DNA of 39,043 bases from Blattamonas nauphoetae (lineage: Eukaryota; Preaxostyla; Oxymonadida): positions 1-39,043 of the forward strand of contig JARBJD010000510.1 in assembly GCA_033064195.1 (NCBI GenBank), read 5' to 3'. Of the stretch, positions 17,936-26,804 are shown in pieces. The position numbers were made by a program, and so were the translations under genes. A model generated the notes under the pieces. It was not told the origin of the DNA and did not search any database. It saw only the letters and a program-made list of their open reading frames with translations. How positions within the stretch are numbered: the first letter of the stretch is position 1; every line of letters begins with the position of its first letter.

Positions 17936-18498
17936 GTGTGGAGGATCACGTGGAGAACGAGCATTCTCTGATGATGGGATGATGTTGACGAGGCTGGACG
18001 GGAGGGCAGAGTTCCGACAGACGCGGATGACAGGGTCGATGGAAGAACGACGATCAGTTTGGAGGATGCCAGATCATCCATACACATTGATGTTCGTGGC
18101 AGCAAAGAGGTCAGTTATGAGGCTGTGAGTCCGCTGGGTTCCAGGAACAGCGCTGCCAAATCTTCTGTTCTGTTCATCTGTTTGGTGAGTGTGATTGTGG
18201 TGAATCCAGAAGGGATTGTGGGGTGTGTGTGAGTTGGACACGACGCGCTTGGTTGAGCAAACTCCCCAAATTGATTGTCGTCTTCCGACGCAACAGTGAA
18301 ACTGTCACGTGACAACAAGAATGTTCCCCTCTGTCTCATACCCTCCCTTTTCACCCACTCCTTCTCTTCTTCTTCCCCCATCTGACCTGGCGGAAGAAAG
18401 ATTCTCCTCTCCCCCTTCACACGCAGCCACAATCTGCTGATCTTTCTCCAACACACTCCCAACACTCGACAGGCTCGCGAAACTTGATGCACAACATT

Positions 18499-18837
18499 TC
18501 AAGCTGACAGTGTCGCCTGCATCGTCTGGCATTGTCCAACCTTCCACAGAAGAGACAATAGTGAGTGTGGACATTGTGAGCTCGTCCTCTCTTCTTCCTC
18601 CCTCTTCGCCAATCCTCCTGTTTCCGCTTCTTCTTCACCAGGAATGTCCCATTCGTTCTTTGCTCCTCTTCTTCGCTCTTCTTCCAGTGCATTTTTAGGC
18701 TTCGAGTTGTTGTTTTGCTCGTTCAACCGTTTAGATTCTTGTTTCAGCCATTCGTTCTCTTCACTTGTTTGATACTCCTCCAGCGAGTCGTTCTCATCTT
18801 CATCCCTCCTTCCTCTCATCACTTCCTCCTCCAACAC
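18499..18837 (-). pseudogene. Glu/Lys-rich coiled-coil-like fragment
   Basis: 112 codons dominated by E, K, R, N and Q (DSLEEYQTSEENEWLKQESK). It resembles a long charged helix. It belongs to the part unique to transposon 2. Neighbouring minus-strand frames in the region (18305-18574, with TMPDDAGDTVSLKCCASSF) also look coding, so several exons or pieces of one gene may be present. Confidence 0.35.
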
Positions 18838-19208
18838 TCACAACACCCCAACCATCCCTTCCACCACTCTCCCCCTCTCTACTCCCATCCTCACCACTCT
18901 CTTCATCTTCTTCTCACACCATTTTCGAGTTCATGGACGTGGTCTTGGAGTGTACAGACTACAATTGTCCAATCTGAGCTCTGTCGACTCTTTCATTCCT
19001 TACAAGCCTGTTCTTCTTCTCTCTCCCATCTCCTTCATTCCACTCGACCTTCCGCTCATCAGCATCTCGTCGTTGAGTGGAAGGATGGAGAAGAGGAGGT
19101 TGGTTGCAGATGGAAGAGGAAATAGAGAAATGGGGGGACGAGGTGGAGGAAGTGGACGAGACCCAATTCTGAAATCTTCGTGGAAAGCTGATCAAGAAGA
19201 TTGATTGT

Positions 19209-19433
19209 TCAGGCGAGGCTGGAGACACAGGTTGTGATCTGGTCGAGTGAGATGTCGGGATGGTACGAGGAATGGAGAACATGAGTTGGTTGTTGACCGG
19301 AGGAGAGACGAGTGAAGACGACGAATGATATGAACGAAGCTGTGAGAAGCACGACAATTAGTGTGTTGGTTCTTCTTTCAGCTCGTCGTCGAGTTGGAGT
19401 GATGGCGGAAGGGTCGGTTCGGGATGATCGAGC
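19209..19433 (-). pseudogene. Single-pass membrane-anchor fragment
   Basis: A 74-codon minus-strand frame. A basic stretch (RRRAERRTN) is followed by a 19-residue hydrophobic segment (TLIVVLLTASFISFVVFTR) and a polar tail (SSGQQPTHVLHSSYHPDISL). This is a type II signal-anchor layout. An overlapping frame starts MEANDHKLDHPEP at about 19452 and may hold the true N-terminus. No start codon lies in the membrane frame itself. Host gene piece of unknown identity. Confidence 0.4.
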
Positions 19434-19459
19434 TTATGATCGTTAGCTTCCATTGTCTC

Positions 19460-20060
19460 ACCAACAGAGAGAATTAAAACGTTCAAAGGGTGTCGTCCTT
19501 GGAAGCAAGGGCAGCGAGAGGGGATGAAGAGAGGGCGACTTCAGTCTTTCCACTGTGGGGCGGTAGTCAATGAACATTTGTGTCGACTTAGCGTGGAATT
19601 CGTGTTCTGAGGGAATTTTCGAGCCCAGAGTGGAAAGTATACGATAGACGGGTGAAGGAAAAGGGAGAGATCTCTATTGGGTAATGAAGAGACCACGGAG
19701 GGTGATCAAGGTGGTCGATGTGATGTGAGGGTGAAAGCCTGGCGGAACAATCCCAAAAGAAGAAGTAGATGGGTTGTGGAACGTGGGGAGGTCGGAAAGT
19801 TTGGGAGAGGCTTCGATATATTAAAATTTTGTGCTGACATCAACAAAATCAGTGCAGAACTTGTTGAGCATCAATATCCGCGTAGAGAAGAGAAATATGT
19901 ATGCCATCTTCTGCAGATAACTTTCTTTCGTTTCAAATGTGTCCGGATTGTCTGTAGTATGCAAATCTTTCGCAATAAGTGTTAAATTTTGGCGTGTTCT
20001 GAGATTGACTGCAGCAGCTACTGAAGGCGGGGAGAGCTTCGAAGGAAAATGAAAATGTGA
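19460..20060. other. Transposon 2 interior without recognised gene
   Basis: Mixed-composition sequence with short frames on both strands. A 102-codon plus frame at 19677-19985 has no recognisable domain and a sudden drop in GC content after 19815, which may mark a junction between two captured segments. Confidence 0.35.
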
Positions 20061-20228
20061 ACATTAGTGGCAGTTTTCAGTCGTTTGGAGAGGGATGAGA
20101 GGTGCAGAGCTCATTAAACGCGCGTCGGACTGGCCGAGAATGTCAACGTACCTGCCTTCCCAGCTGACGAACAGGACGCAATGAGTGTCATCAAAACCAA
20201 GATTGTCGCACTCAATGTAGATTGAACA

Positions 20229-20576
20229 ATGAGCTTTTCCTTCAACAGGCAGGAGTGGCGGAGTTTGGCGTGTTTGGGGTATCATTCTTCTCTTCACCAC
20301 CAGCTCCACCGAGATGCTCAGTTTCAACAAAGGAGTGGAAACTCTTCGGATGTTCGAGCATTCCTAAGAAGCTTTATTAGAGCAGTACTTTCGGCGAAGA
20401 ACAGAGAAGATGTGAGTGTTTGGACAGATCCAGTATCAAAATTAGGAAGAAGTGACGATTCATTTGCAGAAACACCATTTGCCGATGGATTGTTGGAATG
20501 TCCACTTTTTGGAGAGATGGGCGTGGAATTGCAGTCGACCATGTTTACTTCTGAGTTTGTTGAATTCGTGATATAA
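20229..20576 (+). pseudogene. Unrecognised host-type fragment
   Basis: From about residue 37 onward the frame reads like protein (SSDVRAFLRSFIRAVLSAKN, REDVSVWTDPVSKL, FADGLLECPLFGEMGVELQS). The first third overlaps a competing minus-strand frame (20064-20330) and may be spurious. Lies just inside the right terminal repeat. Function unknown. Confidence 0.35.
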
Positions 20577-20867
20577 GCTGTTAAAATATGTCAATTCCAC
20601 TTCATTGAGCACGTTTATCTTTTGTTGGTAGGTTTTTTGGAGCTGAATTGCTTCTGAAGCCACCATCTTCGATGTGGATGACTGATGGTGAATGAAGATG
20701 CATTGCTCCTCCACCAACAGTTGTAGTATTACGATTGAAGTAACAACGATATAAGTACGCAAGATCGCGATCAAGATCGATTCAAGCTCTGTTGGGAGCT
20801 GAACTGGAAATGATGATGGAATCGAAGACAGTTAGTACTTCTAATTCACGGAAATTAACAAGCGCTT

Positions 20868-21383
20868 CGCATCCAGGTGTTGATTGCTGTTGTATGGTGC
20901 ATCCTGAACTATCGAAGAGTCTCAATAAGTTGATTGGAGAGAAGAGGTGAGTTTAAGAGAGAGTGGGATGATCCGATTCAAAAAAAGGCAAATTCAATCC
21001 AATTGTCGAACATTACTCATCCGATCATGAATACTGCTATAATTTCACAAAAATGTGTATGATCATGTCAGAAAAATCCATTGAAGAAAAAAAGTTGACG
21101 ATCCCGGGATTCGAACCTGGGTCCCAACAGCGGAAGTCTCTGAATCTACCAACTCGTCTATTTGTACAATTTTTTGATCAAACATCCACACTGATATGGT
21201 TTAAAAAAACCAACTTTTTTGCAGATTTCCAACGGTCATTCAGAAAACCAACGGTCGTTCAGAAAACCAACGGTCGTTCAGAAAACCAACGGTCGTTCAG
21301 AAAACCAACGGTCGTTCAGAAAACCAACTGCAGCTTAGAATACCAACGGTACTCGAGAAAACCAACTTTAAATTGAGATGGCC
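20868..21383 (-). repeat. Transposon 2 right terminal inverted repeat
   Basis: Reverse complement of the left repeat, but with about two extra 19-bp iterons (21230-21365). Apart from these it differs at only a few positions, consistent with recent insertion. Confidence 0.85.
21097..21158 (-). tRNA. tRNA-like sequence in the transposon 2 right repeat (degenerate)
   Basis: Inward-facing. It has a better D-side match than element 1 copies and CCCAGGTTCGAATCCCGGG intact. It ends against a T run. Confidence 0.4.
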
Positions 21384-21392
21384 TTCTGCGTG
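21384..21392. repeat. 9-bp target-site duplication, right copy (transposon 2)
   Basis: Second TTCTGCGTG, directly after the right tip (GAGATGGCC). Confidence 0.9.
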
Positions 21393-21554
21393 GAGTTGTT
21401 GATCCGACTTCACATCTGGAATCATCTCAACACCCGTCTGTGCAACCTTCGACATAAGTGGTCCAACGAAGGGAATGAGATTCAGAAATGGAGCTCAAAC
21501 TCTGAGTATGTTTTTACCAACTGCTGCTAATTTGGATAACCAACCTGGTGCCAT
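21393..21554 (-). pseudogene. Start of the small Polinton gene split by transposon 2
   Basis: ATG at 21554, with a T-rich motif at 21559-21570. The product begins MAPGWLSKLAAVGKNIL, strikingly like the next gene upstream (MAPGSFNKLKNIGKQFF). Both look like short amphipathic proteins in the style of adenovirus-type minor core or cement proteins (inference). The C-terminal part lies at 14691-14822. Broken. Confidence 0.5.
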
Positions 21555-21677
21555 TTTAGGAAAATAAAAATATTCGAATACTAGTGAATGTTTATCCTTT
21601 GAATTGAATTTTGGAATTTGACGAGAGTGGCATATCATCATTTGAGAATCGTCCATTTCGTGGAGGTTCGTACTCAA

Positions 21678-21899
21678 TCATCTGTGGTTTTGTTGACGAT
21701 TGATCACCTTATTTTGTTGATAAACGTCCATCATTCCTCCTAATCCATTGAGTATTCCACCCGCGGTTTGTCCGAATTTACTGTTCGTTTGAGAGAGCAA
21801 TCCACCACCGACTTGAAGTAATGTTGGAGCTAGAGGTTTGATGAATTGAAAGAATTGCTTGCCAATATTTTTGAGTTTGTTGAAACTTCCTGGTGCCAT
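21678..21899 (-). CDS. Small Gly-rich virion-like protein (73 aa)
   Basis: MAPGSFNKLKNIGKQFFQF opens an amphipathic basic helix, followed by LLQVGGGLLSQTN and GGILNGLGGMMDVYQQ. The Gly-rich hydrophobic middle could interact with membrane or capsid. Its start is paralogous to the split gene next to it. Start motif TTTTTTATTTTTA at 21905-21917, with 5 bases between motif and ATG. Family not recognised; minor virion protein is the best guess. Confidence 0.5.
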   Translation of the reverse strand: MAPGSFNKLKNIGKQFFQFIKPLAPTLLQVGGGLLSQTNSKFGQTAGGILNGLGGMMDVYQQNKVINRQQNHR

Positions 21900-21904
21900 T
21901 TATG

Positions 21905-21917
21905 TAAAAATAAAAAA
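21905..21917 (-). promoter_or_regulatory. T-rich start motif of the 73-aa gene
   Basis: Same form as at the capsid genes; the leader between motif and ATG is 5 bases (CATAA). Confidence 0.45.
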
Positions 21918-21935
21918 TACAATTCATTTATAATT

Positions 21936-22526
21936 TTAGCGGGGAATCGCTTTCGTCAGAGAAATGCCAAAATTGAGAATTGTGTTGTATGCTTCATTGT
22001 AGGCAATACTCATATCTTTTCCACCAACGAGGATCTTGAATATTGTTCGAAAGATTGGGAGTTTATTCAGACAGAGGCACTTGTCAGATAAATCATCCAA
22101 TTCGATCACCACATCATTGATCCCAGTGAGTGTCGCAATAAGTGCACATAAATCACTTTGGTTTGTGATCAGTTTCTTCGAAGGTTCAATGAGATTATTC
22201 AGTAGTTTCTTTTCACATGCGAATGCATTCTTGTAGACGAGCAATAGCTGATCTTTGAATGCTGAAATGTTCGATGTATATTCTCGCAGTGGGATTGAAC
22301 GGCTATGAATTGGAGCTGATGGATATGTCTCCAGTGGTGGATCATAAGCACCTCGTTCAGTAGTTACCACAGGTTCAGAGCACACTCTTTCCATCTCCAT
22401 CTTCGATCCTCTATTGTCTACACCAGCTTTGCTCCTATCCTCGATGATAACATTGTTGGTGATTGATGTTGGTACTGAAGAAGAACTTGTGTGTTTTGTA
22501 AATTGACAACTTAGAATTGGTTGCAT
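21936..22526 (-). CDS. Polinton protein of unknown function (about 196 aa)
   Basis: Start taken at the ATG at 22526; a GTG just before it is not used in eukaryotes. The N-terminal third is polar and Ser/Pro-rich (YPSAPIHSRSIPLREY). From about residue 85 the sequence is helical (FKDQLLLVYKNAFACEKKLL, DLCALIATLTGINDVVIELD). It lies between two small or unknown genes of the virion block and has the T-rich motif at 22536-22550. No family recognised. Confidence 0.55.
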   Translation of the reverse strand: MQPILSCQFTKHTSSSSVPTSITNNVIIEDRSKAGVDNRGSKMEMERVCSEPVVTTERGAYDPPLETYPSAPIHSRSIPLREYTSNISAFKDQLLLVYKNAFACEKKLLNNLIEPSKKLITNQSDLCALIATLTGINDVVIELDDLSDKCLCLNKLPIFRTIFKILVGGKDMSIAYNEAYNTILNFGISLTKAIPR

Positions 22527-22706
22527 CACTTTCTATAAAAAATAAAAAATATATATTAATGTTTTTAAATTCACGTTTCTGCTCGATCGATAGCTCCCAT
22601 TCCAGAACTGTCCAACTGTGCGAATCGATAATATCCAGGCATTTCAGATTGGAATCCACTGATATCATCATCTGTGACTGTTTTGAATGCTTTGGCTTTC
22701 AGTTTA

Positions 22707-23534
22707 TTAACTTCTGTTGATATGTGAGTTGAATAGCGAGTACCGTATTCCGATAAATACGTTGTATCTTGAGGAGATCATTTGGAGAAACACTGGATAA
22801 ATCTGATCTTTGAAGGCTTTCTTTTGTTTCATACTGGGATTGTAGTCCTGAACATGATCATGAAGCCATTGATCCCACATCAGTGATGCAATCTGTGATT
22901 GAATTGAATTGAACACCATATTGTCTAACACATTCTTGCTGGGATCAGCTGGATTGCTTCGATTTGCACGAGTTATTCCCAATGTGTCTGTCATGTGTTC
23001 ACCAACAGCTCTCTTCATTATTGCATATGGTTGTTGAGATCGTTTGGTCTTCATCTCTTCATAGCTGATGTCTCGATAATTGGTTGGCAAATCGTATGTT
23101 CCATTTTTGAGGAAATTCCGATGTACAGCTTTGATTTTCCTTCCATGGTTTTGATTAAACGATGTATAGGATGTCTGTCTTCGCCTATCTGGAGTTGGAT
23201 TCATCGCATAGTATGTCTCTTTGACTGGTCTACTATTGTATTGAGTTAGCATGACACCATTGACTGCAATCAGATCTCCAGTCTCATTATCGTAGACCAT
23301 CACATCAGGAACTTGTCCATATTGTTCTACTCTCGCAGTCCAATTTCGTCCAGTTCTCGCAATATACTCACGAGCTGATGGAAGACTACACAGAGCATCA
23401 TTGCGTCTGGTTTGAATATCATCGTCGGCATAGATTCGTTTCAATGCTGCTTGAGTCTCTGCTGCGTATCTCATTCTTGGTTTCTTCGCTTGTGCTTTTC
23501 TTTGTGGTTGAACGTACACTATCTTTTGTGACAT
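22707..23534 (-). CDS. Polinton protein of unknown function (275 aa)
   Basis: Begins MSQKIVYVQPQRKAQAKKPR, very basic, as in proteins that meet packaged DNA. The middle has YGQVPDVMVYDNETGDLIAV and Tyr/Asn-rich stretches. The C-terminal third is helical (NMVFNSIQSQIASLMWDQWL). Divergently transcribed from the packaging ATPase with about 60 bases between start codons, so the two probably share a regulatory spacer. Start motif at 23549-23560. It could be a core or minor capsid protein; no convincing jelly-roll pattern seen. Confidence 0.55.
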   Translation of the reverse strand: MSQKIVYVQPQRKAQAKKPRMRYAAETQAALKRIYADDDIQTRRNDALCSLPSAREYIARTGRNWTARVEQYGQVPDVMVYDNETGDLIAVNGVMLTQYNSRPVKETYYAMNPTPDRRRQTSYTSFNQNHGRKIKAVHRNFLKNGTYDLPTNYRDISYEEMKTKRSQQPYAIMKRAVGEHMTDTLGITRANRSNPADPSKNVLDNMVFNSIQSQIASLMWDQWLHDHVQDYNPSMKQKKAFKDQIYPVFLQMISSRYNVFIGIRYSLFNSHINRS

Positions 23535-23595
23535 TGTGTGTTTTCATACAAAATAAAAAAACCAAAAGTATATTTTAATTAGAGTTAAATCACAA
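23535..23595. promoter_or_regulatory. Divergent promoter spacer
   Basis: It holds a T-rich motif for each direction: TTTTTTATTTTG for the minus-strand gene (23549-23560) and TATATTTTAATTAG for the plus-strand ATPase (about 23569-23583). Confidence 0.45.
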
Positions 23596-24480
23596 ATGAA
23601 GAAATCTCCAGTAATAACAATGTCAACATTGTTCCGGAGGGCAGAACCCTCTTCGCTTACAGCATACGTGAAAGCCAAATTGAGTGAAGCATCAAGTAGG
23701 AATGTTTCTCATGAAGTGCAATCACAAATACATCCAGACTTGAATTTCAATCGCAATAGTGTGAATGTCCTTGTCGGAAATAGAGGAAGTGGCAAAACAT
23801 TTAATGCTCTTCGAGAAGTTGCCAAACTCCAAAATGTTAATGTCAGAAATGAACTGTTTCACCTCTTTGTCTTCGTCACTGATAAGAATATTGATCCAAC
23901 CTTCGACAAATTCAAACCAATACTGAACGTTCCTTTTGTGAAAGTGAAATACGATGATGCACTTCCATTTCTGTTGGAACTCTCTGAATCAAAAGCTGCG
24001 TATGAAGAGATCATAGACAACCAGTGGCAGGACAGAATCACTGATGAATGCAGAGATGATCTCTTTGACTCACTTTTCATTGATGACTTCTCAGTTAAGA
24101 ATCTCCAAACGATTATCCTCCTTGATGACTGTCGTAGAATCCTTGGTGAACGTAGAACATCCAAAAATAGAATGACAATGATGGACTTGTTACTGGAAAA
24201 TCGACAACCGAAATTCACATTCTTTCTGACAATGCATGAGCTGTTCAGTTTGTCAGCAGACATGAAGTCAAACATTGATTCGATGTGGATTTTTGGAGGA
24301 TTCAACAAAGAACGAATCAGTCGAGTCTATCCTCAGTTGAACTCCCCAATTGATATTCGACAATTCTGGAATGTCTATCAACGAAAACAGAAATGTGAAG
24401 CAATCATTCTTCGATACAATACTGATGGAGTAGCACTGAATGAGATCAACAAAGATGGATTAATCAGAAGAGTCCATTAA
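23596..24480 (+). CDS. A32/FtsK-HerA-type packaging ATPase (Polinton)
   Basis: 294 residues. Walker A is GNRGSGKT at 61-68 after a beta-strand (SVNVLV); Walker B is TIILLDDC at 172-179; a following strand (FTFFLTMHELFSLSADMKS) fits the sensor region. Size and motifs match genome-packaging ATPases of Polintons and nucleocytoplasmic large DNA viruses, which translocate DNA into the procapsid. It is on the plus strand, opposite most genes, and overlaps the 3' end of the next gene tail-to-tail by about 20 bases. The frame looks whole. An ATG nine codons in is an alternative start. Confidence 0.8.
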   Translation: MKKSPVITMSTLFRRAEPSSLTAYVKAKLSEASSRNVSHEVQSQIHPDLNFNRNSVNVLVGNRGSGKTFNALREVAKLQNVNVRNELFHLFVFVTDKNIDPTFDKFKPILNVPFVKVKYDDALPFLLELSESKAAYEEIIDNQWQDRITDECRDDLFDSLFIDDFSVKNLQTIILLDDCRRILGERRTSKNRMTMMDLLLENRQPKFTFFLTMHELFSLSADMKSNIDSMWIFGGFNKERISRVYPQLNSPIDIRQFWNVYQRKQKCEAIILRYNTDGVALNEINKDGLIRRVH

Positions 24481-24789
24481 TTCTTGAATAAGGTCTCCAA
24501 TTCGAGTCATCTGAGCTGCTCGAATTGATTCTTCAATGTCTGAAAATCTTTGATCAATCGATAGTGAATTAGGAGGAGTGGAAGCATCGACATATCGTTT
24601 CCTCAGTGCAATCTCACCTCTTATTTTTGTGATTCTGTATCCATCGATTTGAATCATCCTATTCAGTTTCTGAGTTGTGTACTCATTTAGTTCTTTTCTA
24701 TTCTTCTCCAAGTATCTCTGAAAATCGTGGATGTTTGTGAACTCTTTCTGCTCAGGATCAAACGGTTCTAATATTTTCAGTGATGTCAT
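24460..24789 (-). CDS. Polinton protein of unknown function (109 aa)
   Basis: A helical, charged small protein (DFQRYLEKNRKELNEYTTQK; SIDQRFSDIEESIRAAQMTR) with likely coiled-coil character. Its stop overlaps the ATPase stop on the other strand. T-rich motif at 24796-24810 before the ATG. It lies just downstream of the integrase gene. No family recognised. Confidence 0.55.
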   Translation of the reverse strand: MTSLKILEPFDPEQKEFTNIHDFQRYLEKNRKELNEYTTQKLNRMIQIDGYRITKIRGEIALRKRYVDASTPPNSLSIDQRFSDIEESIRAAQMTRIGDLIQELMDSSD

Positions 24790-24858
24790 TTAAGAGAAAT
24801 AAAAATATTCGAAACATTATTGATCTTACGCCAAATTGAAGCGAACGAAGTTCTGAGG

Positions 24859-26781
24859 TCAGAGAAGACCGAATTCAGCAATGAATTCTGGAGTTAAGTC
24901 GTCAATAGAGTCTGCATGGAACTTGGTGTGTTGGATTGGAACGTAGACAACTTTCGATAGACACGTGAGACCATTCAGTAGAGTAGCTACGACATTACCG
25001 TGTTTGTATTCGATGAATTTCCCCACGAATTGAAACTGTCTTCGCTTCTTCTGAAACTTGGCAACAGTCTTGTCCAGATCAAGGTGGATCAACAGAATGT
25101 TTCCTGGTTTGTATTTCCATAACATCTGTGATGTCTGCTGTCTTTGGATATTCTTTAATTGTTCTTCACAACTGGAGATATACAGTGCTTCGATTTCACG
25201 ATTGTTCTGTGCTTGCTGTGGAGTGAACTTGTTCCAGTACGCTCGATGTGGAGTCATGTTGTAGTATTCCACCATCTGATTCATCAGTGAATGATTGGCC
25301 ATTTGTGTTGCATTGTCTTGGAATCCATCCCTGATTGTTCTGATCACTCGATCGACAATTCTGTTGTGATTAGTGAATGGTGAGCTTGTGAAATACGTAC
25401 TGACCTTTTGTTTCTTGAAAAACTCTGATGCTTCTCCACTTGTCCAAGCAGCTTCTCCATCACCTCGAATGTTGTTGACGCTAACTCCACGATGATTAAT
25501 CAGATCATTGATTGCAGTCTTGACTTTGCTCCATGATTTATCCAGAACAGGAATTACTACCAAGTATTTGGTGTTGATGTTAATGGCGAAGAGGTAAATC
25601 TGAAGAACTGTTTTCGATGTTGGTGATTGAATGAAAACCAGATCAATTTCCCATGATCCGAACTTGGGAGAAAAGTATGGTCGATCACAATTCTGTGGAA
25701 CCTTTCTGTCTGATGTCTTCTGTGGATCACCAGTAATTGCTTTGGACATGAACTGCATTTTTGATCGAAATGGATACACAATTTTTTCCGTTGTTTTAGG
25801 AATCATTGGTGGATCAATTCTCATTCTGTCACTTCCTTTCTCTCTCTGAATTTTCCTGGGATGTGCAGCACTCCATCTATGATCATATTCCTCATACCAA
25901 TCCTGAAATGATCTTCCTCCGAATGGGATTTGTTTTGTGTGAGTCGGAATGAAGTCAAGATCTTCGTTCGCAATCTTTCTGTTTATCGAGGCTCGAACGA
26001 ATGTGTCTCTGTTCATTTTATTTGCATCCAGAATGTGTGATGTAATAAAGTGTTCCATCTGCTTTTGATTTTTCATTATTGAGTTCTCAGCTTTGATCTG
26101 TTCATCTTCTGAATCGTTTCTCTGTTGATGATCAAACAATCCTTTCATTTGTGCCAACTTATTGAGCACTTGCTGTGTCGTCGGTTCGTAGTGTCTGATC
26201 TCTCTCACAGGGTGTTTGGACGCAGTTGTTCTGATTGACATTGGTGGATTGGGAATAATGACATCATCCTCCTCCTCTTCAAATCTCCTCTCCTTCATTG
26301 GATATTCATATTCAAACCCCATTGATTTCAAGTTTCTCATCTGTCCAGGAAGAACTAGGTCTTCAGGTGATTGAATTGCTATTGGTCTTTGCACTGGAAT
26401 TGGTATTGGTCTTGCCTCTGCAGGCCTTCGAATCCGTGGTGAAGAATTCACTCCCTGATTCACCTCGTGATGATAAAATTGATATGCTTCGAATGCAAGT
26501 TTAGCAGTACTATCCCGAATACGAACTCCTAGGAAGTTGCTAACAAATTGTTGAACTACTCTTCTTCCATCAGGTAGTGATAATTCAGGAGATAAACCTC
26601 CATTGAACCAATCCTCGAAGTATGTTTCATCATTTCCATCAAATGGTCCGTTAGAATCAGCGCCATGATAGACAGGTAAAACGTGAGTTAAAGTCCATTT
26701 CTTTTCGACTATTTCGTTTTTGGAATGCTGTGTGCACCGAAGAAGTCTATTCACTAAAGTATTAATCTGTCGTGTATTCAT
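24859..26781 (-). CDS. Retroviral-type (RVE) integrase of the Polinton
   Basis: 640 residues. The first 350 form a long N-terminal extension, polar and with Pro- and Glu-rich parts. The catalytic core runs from about 375: SWEIDLVF (D380), the strand NTKYLVVIPVLDK, IRGDGEAAW (D441), and NHNRIVDRVIRTIRD, in which the third acidic position is D477, 35 residues after D441. This VDRVIRTIRD form is what I recall for Polinton and virophage integrases. The C-terminal part (KYKPGNILLIHLDL, FVGKFIEYKHGNVVATLLNG) looks like a small beta-barrel DNA- or chromatin-binding module. It catalyses insertion of the element's linear DNA. Start motif at 26786-26797. Confidence 0.85.
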   Translation of the reverse strand: MNTRQINTLVNRLLRCTQHSKNEIVEKKWTLTHVLPVYHGADSNGPFDGNDETYFEDWFNGGLSPELSLPDGRRVVQQFVSNFLGVRIRDSTAKLAFEAYQFYHHEVNQGVNSSPRIRRPAEARPIPIPVQRPIAIQSPEDLVLPGQMRNLKSMGFEYEYPMKERRFEEEEDDVIIPNPPMSIRTTASKHPVREIRHYEPTTQQVLNKLAQMKGLFDHQQRNDSEDEQIKAENSIMKNQKQMEHFITSHILDANKMNRDTFVRASINRKIANEDLDFIPTHTKQIPFGGRSFQDWYEEYDHRWSAAHPRKIQREKGSDRMRIDPPMIPKTTEKIVYPFRSKMQFMSKAITGDPQKTSDRKVPQNCDRPYFSPKFGSWEIDLVFIQSPTSKTVLQIYLFAININTKYLVVIPVLDKSWSKVKTAINDLINHRGVSVNNIRGDGEAAWTSGEASEFFKKQKVSTYFTSSPFTNHNRIVDRVIRTIRDGFQDNATQMANHSLMNQMVEYYNMTPHRAYWNKFTPQQAQNNREIEALYISSCEEQLKNIQRQQTSQMLWKYKPGNILLIHLDLDKTVAKFQKKRRQFQFVGKFIEYKHGNVVATLLNGLTCLSKVVYVPIQHTKFHADSIDDLTPEFIAEFGLL

Positions 26782-26804
26782 TTATACAAAAATAAAGTTT
26801 GTGT

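Larger units (their letters stand above)
14832..21383. mobile_element. Pack-MULE-like DNA transposon 2 (about 6.6 kb, non-autonomous)
   Basis: Same family as the element at 2874-10905: identical left tip, 19-bp iterons, tRNA-like modules, 9-bp target duplication. Inverted repeats run to about 490-510 bp (14832 to about 15316, and about 20868 to 21383); beyond about 350 bp they differ from those of element 1. The interior has the common block (15315-18170) with the best-preserved phosphatase copy, then unique host-type fragments (beta-helix, Glu/Lys-rich, a membrane-anchor piece, an unrecognised piece). No transposase seen. It interrupts a small Polinton virion-like gene. Confidence 0.85.

Noticed and set aside
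2874-21383. hAT, piggyBac or Tc1/mariner origin for the nested transposons
   Set aside because: The target duplications are 9 bp, not 8, TTAA or TA. Merlin (8-9 bp) stays a minor alternative to Mutator-like.
24859-26781. LTR retrotransposon because of the RVE integrase
   Set aside because: There is no reverse transcriptase, RNase H or Gag, and no LTRs. PolB, ATPase and capsid genes surround it, which defines a Polinton.
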